Positions 1-7,571 of a DNA stretch of 16,358 nucleotides are shown here, piece by piece. The stretch spans positions 1 to 16,358 of the forward strand of contig JADJAH010000004.1 in assembly GCA_016704345.1 (NCBI GenBank), read 5' to 3'. The stretch's first letter is position 1. Each line of letters begins with the position of its first letter. The position numbers were made by a program, and so were the translations under genes. The notes beneath the pieces were generated by a model. It saw nothing but the letters and a program-made list of their open reading frames with translations, was not told where the DNA came from and made no database searches. The stretch is from Ignavibacteria bacterium (lineage in GTDB: Bacteria; Bacteroidota; Ignavibacteria; Tepidaquicellales; Tepidaquicellaceae).

Positions 1-169
1 GGAGCGCAAGAACGCCGCTAACAATTTTCTCAGATCTGAATTGGGTTTAAGTACATCCATTAGACAACAAATGAACTCAACAGGTGAAAACTACCTGCAC
101 ATTGGAAAGACGGCCTCATTGTAATTATTAATGCGTCAAAGAATTGTTCGACGGCAAGCAGGTCTTCAT
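1..169 (-). pseudogene. DUF6064-like membrane protein, N-terminal fragment, frame-damaged and cut by the window edge
   Basis: Reading the minus strand from the ATG at 169 in several frames gives the peptide pieces VEQFFDAL, NYNEAVFP, QVVF and QFRSEKIVSGVLA. Their order and spacing recall the start of DUF6064-family integral membrane proteins, which begin with a VEQFFDVFxxYNxAVWP-like motif, a hydrophobic helix and a KIISxILA-like segment. The frames are broken at least three times in 170 bases, so no single reading frame is open. The gene would continue beyond base 1. It lies downstream of the decarboxylase on the same strand, with 63 bases between them. The family assignment is by recognition of short motifs only. 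The function of the family is not known to me. Chance resemblance is possible. Confidence 0.4.
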
Positions 170-232
170 TGTATTTTGATTGTCAACTATTCTTCAATAA
201 TTCCAAGTTTTATCAAACTCACCGCACAGTCT

Positions 233-1785
233 TCATCTCTTCATTTCATTTACCAACGAATCTCCGATATCTCTGAGCTTTTCAAACACAAGTTTGATAT
301 CAGCCAGAGTAGTTCTGTATGACTGCATACCGAAAGTCTTAACACAATGCTTGCCGAGCACTTTGCTTGTCATTACAAAATGCAACTCCATTCAGTTGAA
401 TACTGTCGGCAATCCGCTGGTTCAGTTCGTCAAGCTTCTTCTCAAGTTCAAGCCCATGGAATGCGCTTTAATTCTGACTTCACTTTTCTTGGAGCATATC
501 TGGAAAAACTAAATGCGAAGAGATTAGGCTTGTAAAATGTTTCAAAATCATCACAGACGCACACAAGCTCGTCAAGGTATTCAACCGCATTTATTGTTTT
601 GAGCCAGCAGTTTTCTGTAACCTTCTGCGCCGTAGTGTTTCAGAGTCATCCACACTTTCAGCGCAAAGAAATCCGCGCGATTTTATCTGCGGGCCATAAT
701 CAAGATAGCCACATGCCAGTATATTCTGTCGGCGAAACGCCGTGCCAGGTAAAGGCGCAGTTAGCGAAAAGGCTCTTCTGAGTTTCTCCGGATCTCTCAC
801 CTGACACGTACCTCATATGGAATGTACAGCCATTTTGTGAGGATCGGAAGTAACAGAATCCGCTAACTCAAGGCCTTCTATTCTTGTTGATCTTTTCTCC
901 GGAAGCATGGCGCCCACTGCCCCGCAGGAGCCGTCGGCATGAAACCAAATACCACGCAGTTTGCAAACGCGGGAGATCTCCAGCAAGCACGGGTCAACAG
1001 CTCCAGGAAACACTTGTGGAACCCACCTGGGCAACAACACAAAAGGGAGGCATCCGGCTGCAATGTCTTCAGCATCAGTTTTCTTTCAAGATCGGCGGTA
1101 TCCATGGTAAAGTCTGCATTTGCTCTTTACAACAAGCCCTAATGGACCCTCTGCCAAGATTAAGCAAGGTCCGCCACTCTGACAATCGAAACATGTCCTT
1201 CCCGTGATCTGACATGTAGATTGTGAATCTTCCTTTAAACTCTTTGATGCTGAAGGCCCTTCTCCGTTGTGTCATACAGCGCAGCATTTCTCAATGCAGT
1301 TTCGATGGCAATGAAAAGTTGGCAATGGTTCCACCGCTTGTAAACAATCTGCCGCAATCGCCAGATAGCCATTGAGTTCAGCAATCCACGCAATAGTTCT
1401 GCGCTCGAACTCTGTTAGCCGCAGGCGCAGGTAACCATCCGCCGGTATTCATAGTGAGTGCGGCTGCAAGAGCTTCTGCCAAAGTGCCAATCATCGAACC
1501 GGAGCCGTTTACAAAACCGAAAGTATCTCGGTGAGCCAAGATGCGTCGTATTCGGAAGGATCTTCGAAACCCATTCATTGAGTATGTCATCCGGATCCTG
1601 ACTTGATGCAGGCGGATCCTCTTTGAAAACGCTAACAATTTCTGTTGAAGTTCTTGCGGGAAAAACGGGAAGCTCACTGATATGCGAATAGTAATCCGCG
1701 ATCATGTCAATAGCCTTGTATCTAACCTTTTGAACTCATCAAATTCAGGTCAGGATTGAAAAAATAATTCTTCCTTATCTTGCAT
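233..1785 (-). pseudogene. Pyridoxal-phosphate-dependent decarboxylase (aromatic-amino-acid decarboxylase family), full length but frame-shattered
   Basis: Group II PLP decarboxylases remove the carboxyl group of aromatic amino acids or related acids. Reading across frames recovers the whole protein, about 515 residues, the usual family size. It starts MQDKEELFF at 1785. Then come YKAIDMIADYY, SPRYF, GFVNGSGSMIGTLAEA, GGTIANF, ETALRNAALYDTTEKG, VAQVGSTSV, GAVDP, WFHADGSCGA, the PLP-lysine motif DPHKW (about 830-845), DRIYWHV, GYLDYGPQ, WMTLKHYGAEGYRKLL and QSYRTTLADIK, with a stop at 233. At least a dozen single-base shifts separate these blocks. Two are visible homopolymer errors: TTTT at 833-836 where DPHKW needs three, and A6 at 1759-1764 where five fit. 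Once frames are restored I see hardly any internal stops, so substitutions are few and indels many. That favours sequence error or very recent decay. The substrate cannot be told. Confidence 0.85.
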
Positions 1786-1862
1786 CTCTGATTGATTTGA
1801 ATTTTCAGTTCAGTGAAGATGCACAAAAAATCGTAAGCGTAAATCCTCTCTATTGCGCGTTA

Positions 1863-1929
1863 CGCTCCCAAGCAACCTGCCCGTAGACAGCTAATCTAAC
1901 AAACTCTTGCAGGCGGGGGCTTGGGAGCG
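1863..1929. repeat. Nested palindromic element, long form
   Basis: Perfect 11-bp outer arms CGCTCCCAAGC and GCTTGGGAGCG enclose a second pair, CCTGC and GCAGG, around an A/T-rich insert. A near-identical copy in the same orientation lies at 3985-4053, including the insert TAGACAGCTAATCTAACAAA. Short forms without the insert occur at 3098, 3277 and 12739. It looks like a REP/BIME-like dispersed intergenic element that would form a strong cruciform or RNA hairpin. Confidence 0.8.
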
Positions 1930-2223
1930 AGTAGTAAAATGAAGCTGCCTATGGGATTGCTTCAAATACAATACCTTTGCCATCCTGAGCAAGCGCCTGC
2001 CCTGGTGGCGGATCTTTACAATCACTGCAGGCGGGCCTGACCTAGCCACTCTTGCAGTTGAAGTGAGAATGCATATTAGCAGGGCGGGCGCCCACCTCTG
2101 CAGTTGAGGACGGGGCGGGAAGGACGAGAGAGAGAGGAGAGGAAAATCCGCTCACAGATGAATTGACTCTAAGTCCGTGTTGGAAATCAAGTCGACTCGA
2201 TCTTGCTTTATATATTGTGTCTG

Positions 2224-2257
2224 GACCCTTCACTACGATAAGCTTGCTCAGGATGAC
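2224..2257. repeat. Diverged CCTGAGC-type dispersed palindrome
   Basis: Read on the minus strand it runs GTCATCCTGAGCAAGC then GTGAAGGGTC. It is a variant of the GTCACCCTGAGCTTGACG motif that is amplified at 10893-11541. Arms are imperfect. Confidence 0.5.
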
Positions 2258-2278
2258 AAAAAATATTCTTCGTCCCCG

Positions 2279-2310
2279 CAGTGTCACGCGGCGATTCTCC
2301 GAGGACACTG
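2279..2310. repeat. Inverted repeat CAGTGTC ... GACACTG
   Basis: Seven-base perfect arms flank an 18-base GC-rich centre that can pair partly (CGG with CCG). It sits 56 bases beyond the nitroreductase stop, but there is no T-run, so it is more likely another dispersed palindrome than a classical terminator. Confidence 0.4.
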
Positions 2311-2365
2311 TGGCTTTCACTGAATGACACTGAATATTTCTTCCACGGCTTTTTCATTCTTGGCA

Positions 2366-2945
2366 TTACTTCACTATCGGTTTACCGACTGCAACAAAAG
2401 CAATCAGTGAGAAAGGTTCTTTGATGCCGATCAGTTTGCTCAGTTCCTCTTTGGCAACCATTGCACCCGTCTGCCAGCAAGCGCCGTAGCCAAGATCTGT
2501 TGCGGCAAGCAAGAGGTTTCCAATTGCCGCTCCCATGGTTTGAATATCAGGATAGTTCCTGAGTTTATTTATGTCGCTGTGCGAGTGAGACGTTTGCGAA
2601 AGTACTTTGTCAATTATTGCCGTGTATGGCTCAGCCAAGACAGCAATCACCGCCGGAGCCTTTGTAAAAATTGATGAAAACATCTCAACCGAACTCCTTA
2701 CGCTTTCAGTAATTCTTTCATCATTCTTCGGGAGAATCTCATCGTACTTGGCTTTGACTGCATGTGCCCTTTTTTCTATCAGATCCCCTGTTTGTGATCG
2801 CAACAAATTTCCAAACTTCTATGCCCCCAATGCACGGCGCCATTCCGGTGATCCTGACCATCTGCCTGAGTATATCCTCAGGAACCGGTTCGCGCGTAAA
2901 GCCTCTTCCTGATGTTCTTTGTTCAACTACTTTTGAGAACTCCAT
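2366..2945 (-). CDS. Nitroreductase family protein (FMN-dependent), one frameshift
   Basis: Nitroreductase-fold flavoenzymes bind FMN as dimers and reduce nitroaromatics, quinones or other acceptors with NAD(P)H. The N-terminal part begins MEFSKVVEQRTSGRGFT at 2945; its early arginines are where family members bind FMN phosphate. The middle carries GGIEVWKFVAITNR. The C-terminal half has the hallmark MGAAIGNLLLAATDLGYGAC followed by IGIKEPFSLIAFVAVGKP. The two halves are in different frames. The break is at CCCC (2785-2788 on the plus strand), where three bases would give TNRDLIEKRAHAVKAK without a gap. Restored length is about 192 residues, normal for the family. A GTG start at 2972 is possible, but the family pattern begins at MEFS and no ribosome binding site decides between them. 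Substrate unknown. Confidence 0.85.
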
Positions 2946-3097
2946 CTTGTCAAAAATTATTCGTTGGTCCACTCACATAAACTTTCATATATTTCAAAAC
3001 TAATAATTAAGTGTGGAGAATGAAAAGCAAATTTCCTCGATTCTTTGTTAATGCGGTCTTTGAGTTCAAACAGTTTGTTGATTGCAAATTTACTATG

Positions 3098-3123
3098 CGC
3101 TCCCAAGCAAGGGCTTGTGAGCG
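3098..3123. repeat. Palindromic element, short form
   Basis: CGCTCCCAAGC AAGG GCTTGTGAGCG: 11-bp arms with one mismatch around a four-base loop. Flanks ATTGCAAATT on the left and GAGAAGGTGAA on the right recur at 3277-3302, so the repeated unit is longer than the hairpin itself. Confidence 0.75.
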
Positions 3124-3155
3124 AGAAGGTGAAAATTGTAAACGTAGTCTTTTCT

Positions 3156-3231
3156 CGTTCCCAAGCCCCCCGCCTGCCAGAATGCATTCCAAATTTCAAT
3201 GGCGGGTTTGCAGGCAGGCAGCTTGGGAACG
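3156..3231. repeat. Nested palindromic element, variant long form
   Basis: Outer arms CGTTCCCAAGC and GCTTGGGAACG are perfect and carry a paired change (C to T with G to A) relative to the CGCTCCC form, so pairing is kept. Inner arms GCCTGCC (3172-3178) and GGCAGGC (3213-3219) are also perfect. The central insert differs from that at 1863-1929. Confidence 0.75.
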
Positions 3232-3276
3232 TAACAACAAAAACAAACAGGCTGGTCGATTGCAAATTGGAATCTG

Positions 3277-3302
3277 CGCTCCCAAGCAAGGGCTTGGGAG
3301 CG
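3277..3302. repeat. Palindromic element, short form
   Basis: Perfect CGCTCCCAAGC / GCTTGGGAGCG arms around AAGG. It ends 37 bases before the stop of the pentapeptide gene, and could act as its transcript-end hairpin, although no T-run follows. Confidence 0.75.
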
Positions 3303-3339
3303 AGCAGGTGAATGGTTAAAGTTTAAACTCCTGTTATCA

Positions 3340-3931
3340 CTAAATCTTGTTCCCAATATCAATATCGTACTTGTCCAAGAGACCCATTACACCGGGCAAT
3401 GTAAATCTGGCTTTCTTGATCCGGTTTCTTTCAGGATCAATGGAATAATTGTATGAAGTTCGGAAGTCAGTTTTTCAAGATTCGATTTGTCAAATATTGC
3501 CGGTCAAGATTGCAGTTATCAAATACCGAACTTGTCAAATCGCATTCAGTAAAGTCTGTTTCCTGAAATTGTGAATCTTTGAAAAGAGTCTTCTTGATTT
3601 TCAATTTTTCAAAGGAGGTATGATTCAAAATGCAGTTGTCGAAAGCGAATGAGAGCCCGAATTCGGCACAGTCGTTAAACGGAAGACCCAACAGTTTGCA
3701 GTCTTTGAATTTTGTATCACGGAGAGCAGTCTTTGTAAGTTTAGCCATGCTCAAATTGCAGCCGGCAAACTCACAATCAGTGAACTTATACTCTGAGAGA
3801 TCGGAATTTGAAAAGTCGCAACTCTTGAATACACAATTCTCATATTCACCTTTCGCCAACGGTGTTTTAGTAAAATCAATCCTGTCGAATGTTTTGTCCG
3901 CCGTGTAAACTTGTTCCATCCAGATTGTCAT
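3340..3931 (-). CDS. Pentapeptide-repeat protein, two one-base deletions near the 3' end
   Basis: The protein folds as a right-handed quadrilateral beta helix: from about residue 25 to 150 it repeats the A(D/N)LxF-like pattern, for example CVFKSCDFSNSDL, CEFAGCNL, TKFKDCKL, SQFQETDFTECDL and SVFDNCNL. The frame stays open from ATG 3931 to a stop at 3467. The family-like ending appears only after adding one base near 3512 (giving DRAIFDKSNLEK) and one A in the run of five at 3471-3475. It then reads TDFRTSYNYSIDPERN and GLLDKYDIDIGNKI, with a stop at 3340. Restored length is 197 residues, typical for cytoplasmic Bacteroidota members of this family. The biological role is unknown; similarity to quinolone-protection proteins is one of fold only. 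Start MTIW or MEQ (four codons in) is undecided. Confidence 0.85.
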
Positions 3932-3984
3932 TGTTTAGTTGTGATGTTGGTAATTCAGTCCCCACTCAAACCATTTAGACTCTG

Positions 3985-4053
3985 CGCTCCCAAGCAGCCT
4001 GCCCGTAGACAGCCAATCTAACAAACTCTTTGCAGGCGGTGGGCTTGGGAGCG
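3985..4053. repeat. Nested palindromic element, long form
   Basis: Second copy of the element at 1863-1929, same orientation, differing at a few positions and by single-base length changes. It lies between the membrane protein stop (4080) and the pentapeptide gene start (3931), both on the minus strand. Confidence 0.8.
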
Positions 4054-4079
4054 AGTAGAAAAATTTTCACAGTCCAATG

Positions 4080-4506
4080 TCATACATCCAGAGCTGCCGC
4101 TCTTCTTACAGCAAGCATACCGCCAATGTAAGCCATAGGTATGTAAGCGACCGCAAGATCAATAACCGAAAACAACAAAGGTGACGGAAGCATCAACACA
4201 TTTGGAATTCCGCCTATCAAAAAAAGCACACCGATTCCGAGAGCCAGTTTCATTTTGTGAGTGGCGGCAATTGAAGCCGCAATGAATGCACCAACAAAAG
4301 TTCCGAGTGCATGCGCAAGAAATGGCATGATGAAATGCCTCGGCTGAAACAAATGCATTGATGCTTTAAGTCCCTCTGCGGTTGTTACATCCGCCCGGAG
4401 GAGGAGGAATTACAAAACTGCTTAACATGATAATTAACATGTTCACAACGCTGCCGAGTACTGCGCCCGCAACGAATGCAAGAATGTTTTTTACAACCGG
4501 TTTCAT
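4080..4506 (-). CDS. Small integral membrane protein, conserved in Bacteroidota, one frameshift
   Basis: Translation from ATG 4506 gives MKPVVKNILAFVAGAVLGSV then NMLIIMLSSFVIPPPPGG. A one-base loss near 4388-4396 breaks the frame, after which DVTTAEGLKASMHLF continues to the stop at 4080. Restored length is about 141 residues. Four hydrophobic segments are visible: residues about 8-33, 60-82 (FLAHALGTFVGAFIAASIAA), 86-106 (LALGIGVLFLIGGIPNVLML) and 113-135. The PPPxGxDVTTxEGLKA linker and the HALGTxVGAFxAA helix match an uncharacterised membrane protein often seen in this phylum. No function is known to me. No Shine-Dalgarno sequence precedes the start, which is ordinary for the group. Confidence 0.75.
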
Positions 4507-4718
4507 TTATTTTGATTATGAATGTTGAAATGCAGATTGTCTTCTGCCCGGATTCACAAGTGTTCTTCCTGTATAACATCAAGTGCGCTAAAATAAACAA
4601 CTCAGAGATTTTTAGAAAGAGAAGAGAATGTTACTGTGCTCAAATATGCCGTTGTTGTTCACGTTCTCCGTCCTGTGCGGGCAAGGCTATGATTACTAAG
4701 ACAAACAAAGGACGGAAA
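4507..4718. other. Intergenic region with a weak inverted repeat
   Basis: No gene seen. TCCGTCCT (4667-4674) and AGGACGGA (4709-4716) form 8-bp perfect arms 34 bases apart, directly after the stop of the secreted BNR-repeat gene. This could fold at its transcript end, but lacks a T-run on the minus strand. Confidence 0.35.
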
Positions 4719-6131
4719 TCATTTCTGCAATATCATCACTATTGATTTAATAACTCCGCCTGCCTGAAGCCTGCAGAAGTAAACGCCGCTGCCGAGAGTT
4801 GCAGAATTAAAAACAACAGAGTGTTTGCCTGCAGAAATTCTGCTGTTCATAAGTTCGGCTATCTTCCTGCCTACTGCATCGTAAACAGTAAGCGTCGCGT
4901 GAGTTTCTTCAGGAGAGAAAATTTCAATCACTGTTTCCGGATTGAATGGATTGGGATAGTTTTGATGCAACTCATAAACTTCGGGTACCGATGAATAAGA
5001 ATTGACCGAAGATGTCAGCTGATCTCTGAACACTTTATAAACGGCATCTGAAGTGCAGACTATCACTGTATCTCCAGAACCCGGTTGCTTAACTATGCCG
5101 AGGACTTTCTTCGAAGGAGTAAACATGTTGTTGTAAAGATGCCATGAGATTCCCCGATTCGTAGTTCTGTACATTCCTGCATTTGACCCTGCATAAAGTA
5201 TGTTGCTGTTGTCATAGTTTACTTCAAGCGATGTGAACTGCAATGGAGTTTCCATTGAGGTCCATGTAAGTCCTTGATCATCGGACACAAAAAGAGCCTG
5301 CTCTGCAAGTCCGTATATCATATTGCCGCCGGTATCAAATACCATGCTTTTCAGCGGAGGAACAGGAAGTGCGTTGAAGTTATAACCGGCATCTGTGCTT
5401 AGCATCATGTAATCACGATGGACAGCGAATATGTGATTCGTGTTCATCGGGCAAACTCTGATGAATCCGCCCGACAGCTCGCCGTACCAGTAGTTCTCAG
5501 GCCTTGAATCTCTAAGATCAGGAACAATGCATGTCTGATACCAGTTGATGCCTCTGTTAGTGGATTTGTAAATTGCCGATTCAAAATTTGTTAACCCGTT
5601 CGTATATCCATAATAGCAGACCGAATCATTCGAAGGATCGAAGTCCCCGCCGTTCGGAAATACCATCATGCCACCACATCCGAATATACCGTAGTAACTT
5701 CTCCATTCAACAGCGCCGTTCCAGGTTATGAATGTATTGGCATCGGGACACATTGCACAGAGAGTTAAAGTGTAAAGAATGATGAAGTTTGTATCGGCAG
5801 GAGAAATTCCGATGAATGGACTGGGCTTGCATTCTATCCATACCATAGGCGGGTCAACACATTGTCTGCAGAGAGTTCCCAGATATCCGCCTGCCGGAAT
5901 TGTCCATTTATTGCCGACACCGGAATATCTTTTAACGGCGCCATTCTCGGGGTCTGTGGAAGAAGCATCCGAAACATGTCTGATGTAAATATTCCGTTGT
6001 GTTCCTTCTATGCCTTGTGTGAATAGATTCTCGATCTGCCATGTGTCGGAACTGTATATGCGGATAAAACTTTCCTGTGAGAGTGTGTTGCAGTAAATGA
6101 AGATTGAAAGGAGTACAATTAAACGTTTCAT
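4719..6131 (-). CDS. Secreted BNR/sialidase-like repeat protein with type IX secretion sorting domain
   Basis: This intact 470-residue protein is exported in two steps. A signal peptide (residues 1-19, hydrophobic LIVLLSIFIY) takes it across the inner membrane, and a C-terminal sorting domain (about 387-470, with YPNPFNP at 392-398 and GSGVYFCRL near the end) directs it through the type IX system to the surface or medium. The middle contains four Asp-box/BNR motifs: KSTNRGINW (189-197), LSTDAGYNF (244-252), VSDDQGLTW (282-290) and RTTNRGISW (322-330). These point to a beta-propeller like that of VPS10/photosystem-assembly-type proteins; no sialidase catalytic arginine triad is evident. An AGAGG ribosome binding site (6139-6143) sits seven bases before the ATG, supporting this start. 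Substrate or partner unknown. It has no frameshift, unlike most neighbours. Confidence 0.9.
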   Translation of the reverse strand: MKRLIVLLSIFIYCNTLSQESFIRIYSSDTWQIENLFTQGIEGTQRNIYIRHVSDASSTDPENGAVKRYSGVGNKWTIPAGGYLGTLCRQCVDPPMVWIECKPSPFIGISPADTNFIILYTLTLCAMCPDANTFITWNGAVEWRSYYGIFGCGGMMVFPNGGDFDPSNDSVCYYGYTNGLTNFESAIYKSTNRGINWYQTCIVPDLRDSRPENYWYGELSGGFIRVCPMNTNHIFAVHRDYMMLSTDAGYNFNALPVPPLKSMVFDTGGNMIYGLAEQALFVSDDQGLTWTSMETPLQFTSLEVNYDNSNILYAGSNAGMYRTTNRGISWHLYNNMFTPSKKVLGIVKQPGSGDTVIVCTSDAVYKVFRDQLTSSVNSYSSVPEVYELHQNYPNPFNPETVIEIFSPEETHATLTVYDAVGRKIAELMNSRISAGKHSVVFNSATLGSGVYFCRLQAGGVIKSIVMILQK

Positions 6132-6294
6132 ATTTCTACCTCTTTTTATCTAACCTCAACTTAGATGTTCAGCCAGGAAGTTACAATTCACTTATTGATG
6201 TTTCATACCGGGAAGGTGATTTTCAATTGCAGAAAATTCTTCTTTCGATTGTGAAGGCAGGAACTTACAGAGACAGGAACGAAGGAAAAAGATT
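6132..6294. other. Short intergenic region
   Basis: Upstream region of the secreted BNR-repeat gene and downstream region of the ATPase gene. Apart from the AGAGG ribosome binding site at 6139-6143, I see no promoter of the TAnnTTTG kind and no terminator hairpin. A plus-strand open frame (6104-6355) runs antisense across both gene ends and is not supported. Confidence 0.4.
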
Positions 6295-7420
6295 TCACAT
6301 TACAAAGTCTTCAAAGTCAGAAGACGTGACATCCCTGAATGAACTTCCGGGATAGGCCTTCATGAATGTTCCCGGCTGTCTTGCCTTGCTGCCTGACTTC
6401 CATTTAAATTCAAATGCATCCAGTCTATTTGCATCTTCTTCCACATAGTCAATCTCCTGCTGTTGCACTGTTCTCCAGAAATACGGTGTGGCGTTTGACC
6501 CGGTGTAACCTATTTTCTTCATGCGCTCGCTTATGAGAAAATTCTCAAACAATGCGCCCTTGTCAGTCCTTAAACTTATGGGATTGAAATTTCTTATGAT
6601 CGAATTTCTAATACCGTTCTCATGAAAATATATCTTCTTGCCTTTTTTTGATCTCATTGCGTTTGTTTCTACTGAATGAGTTGAGCCGGAAGATTACAAA
6701 TGATTTCTCAAGCAGGTCTATATACTTTTCAACTGTCTCATTGTCTGCACCTATTGCCGTGCCGATTTCTTTGTATGACACCTCGCTTCCTACCTGCAGC
6801 GCAAGCATTCTGAGAAGCTTGTCTATCAGCACAGGTTTCTTTATCAGTTCCATTGTAAGGATGTCTTTGTAAAGATAGCTGTCCGCCAAAAGCAGCAGGC
6901 GCTCTTCCTCTTCGCCCGGGTTTGTTACAACTTCCGGGTAATAGCCGTATACGAGTCTGTGCTCAAGCATTCTCTTTTCCTCCGACAGGCTTGTGCTGTC
7001 AGCCATTTCCCTGAATGAAAGAGGATAGAGAGTGAACAAATATTTCCTTCCGGTCAAGGGCTCTGATATTTTGTCTGCCAGTTCCAACGATGATGAACCG
7101 GTTGCTACGACCTGAATATTCTTAAGATTATCAACAAAAAGTTTGATGACAAGTCCAATGTTTTCAATTCTCTGAGCTTCGTCAATTACAACAATTGAGC
7201 TGTTTCCAATGATAGATTTGATTCTTGTAGATGTAACATCTGTCAATATTTTCCTCACATCGGGTTCATCGCAGTTAAGCCACATAACCTTTTCATTCCT
7301 CTTGTTTACAATGCTCTCCAGCAAAGTTGTCTTGCCCACTTGCCTTGCGCCATATAAAATTATGCTCTTCTTTTTGAAGAACTTATCCTCTATCCTGTTT
7401 TCTATTGTTCTCTGTATCAT
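6295..7420 (-). CDS. AAA ATPase with C-terminal DUF4143, one homopolymer frameshift
   Basis: This belongs to the large group of bacterial and archaeal P-loop ATPases with an AAA_14-like N-terminal domain and DUF4143. Walker A is GARQVGKT (residues 24-31), Walker B IVVIDEAQ (76-83) and a sensor-like strand VVATGSSS (104-111). A winged-helix region follows (VGSEVSYKEIGTAIG, about 212-226), then the nuclease-like DUF4143 end containing KIYFHENGIRNSI and WRTVQQQEIDYV. The frame breaks at seven T on the plus strand (6643-6649); six would join NKRNEIKK to GKKIYF seamlessly. Restored length is about 375 residues, slightly short for the family (about 380-420). Its role in the cell is not established; these genes are patchily distributed and are often seen as mobile accessory genes. 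It has its own promoter region with paired palindromes. Confidence 0.88.
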
Positions 7421-7435
7421 GGCTCAAATTAATCA

Positions 7436-7488
7436 TTTGCGATTACAATCGCAAAATATTATAACATTCTGCGATTACAATCGCAAAC
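7436..7488 (-). promoter_or_regulatory. Promoter framed by two palindromic operator-like sites upstream of the ATPase
   Basis: On the minus strand TTTGCGATTGTAATCGCAAA (7455-7436) and a copy with a 16-base matching core (7485-7470) lie 32 bp centre to centre, about three helical turns. Each has arms TGCGATT/AATCGCA around GT. A sigma-70-like promoter sits within: TTGCGA (7486-7481), 17-base spacer, TATAAT (7463-7458). The upstream site covers the -35 and the other lies just after the -10 and ends 15 bases before the ATG (7420). This geometry suits a repressor. The binding protein is unknown; autoregulation by the ATPase's winged helix is only a guess. Confidence 0.6.
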
Positions 7489-7514
7489 CATTCAATTATC
7501 AACCCTCACCTAAA

Positions 7515-7547
7515 ACAAAAAAGGCTGCCTCTGTATGAAGCAGCCTT
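7515..7547 (-). terminator. Rho-independent terminator of katG
   Basis: On the minus strand an 8-bp perfect stem, AAGGCTGC and GCAGCCTT, with an 11-base loop is followed by TTTTTTGTTTT. It begins 25 bases after the katG stop codon. Confidence 0.9.
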
Positions 7548-7571
7548 CTGTAACTCATTCATTCTGAATTA

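Larger units (their letters stand above)
1786..2365. other. Gene-free repeat-rich spacer
   Basis: No reading frame here resembles a protein. The stretch holds a nested palindrome (1863-1929), a partial copy of the CATCCTGAGCAAGC repeat near 1981-1996, GC-rich fragments built on GCAGGCGGG, a purine-rich run near 2120-2145, a further CCTGAGC-type palindrome (2224-2257) and a CAGTGTC/GACACTG inverted repeat (2279-2310). It separates the decarboxylase start from the nitroreductase stop. Confidence 0.6.
2946..3339. other. Gene-free spacer with three palindromes
   Basis: Both strands contain open frames that translate the palindromes as repeated Arg-Ser-Gln-Ala-Leu-type peptides; these are products of the repeats, not genes. 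The spacer carries the elements at 3098-3123, 3156-3231 and 3277-3302 and nothing else that I can recognise. Confidence 0.6.

Noticed and set aside
884..1207. 107-residue plus-strand open frame
   Set aside because: It lies antisense to the decarboxylase, whose conserved motifs are on the minus strand.
3007..3362. Overlapping open frames on both strands between nitroreductase and pentapeptide genes
   Set aside because: They translate the CTCCCAAGC palindromes (RSQALAWER-like peptides) and change frame with each copy.
3340..3931. Quinolone-resistance (Qnr) protein
   Set aside because: Pentapeptide repeats alone do not show this; no Qnr-specific features could be recognised.
4719..6131. True sialidase
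   Set aside because: Only the structural Asp-box repeats are present; the catalytic residues of sialidases are not evident.
6104..6355. 83-residue plus-strand open frame over the gap between the secreted protein and ATPase genes
   Set aside because: It overlaps the ends of two real minus-strand genes and shows no recognised motif or ribosome binding site.
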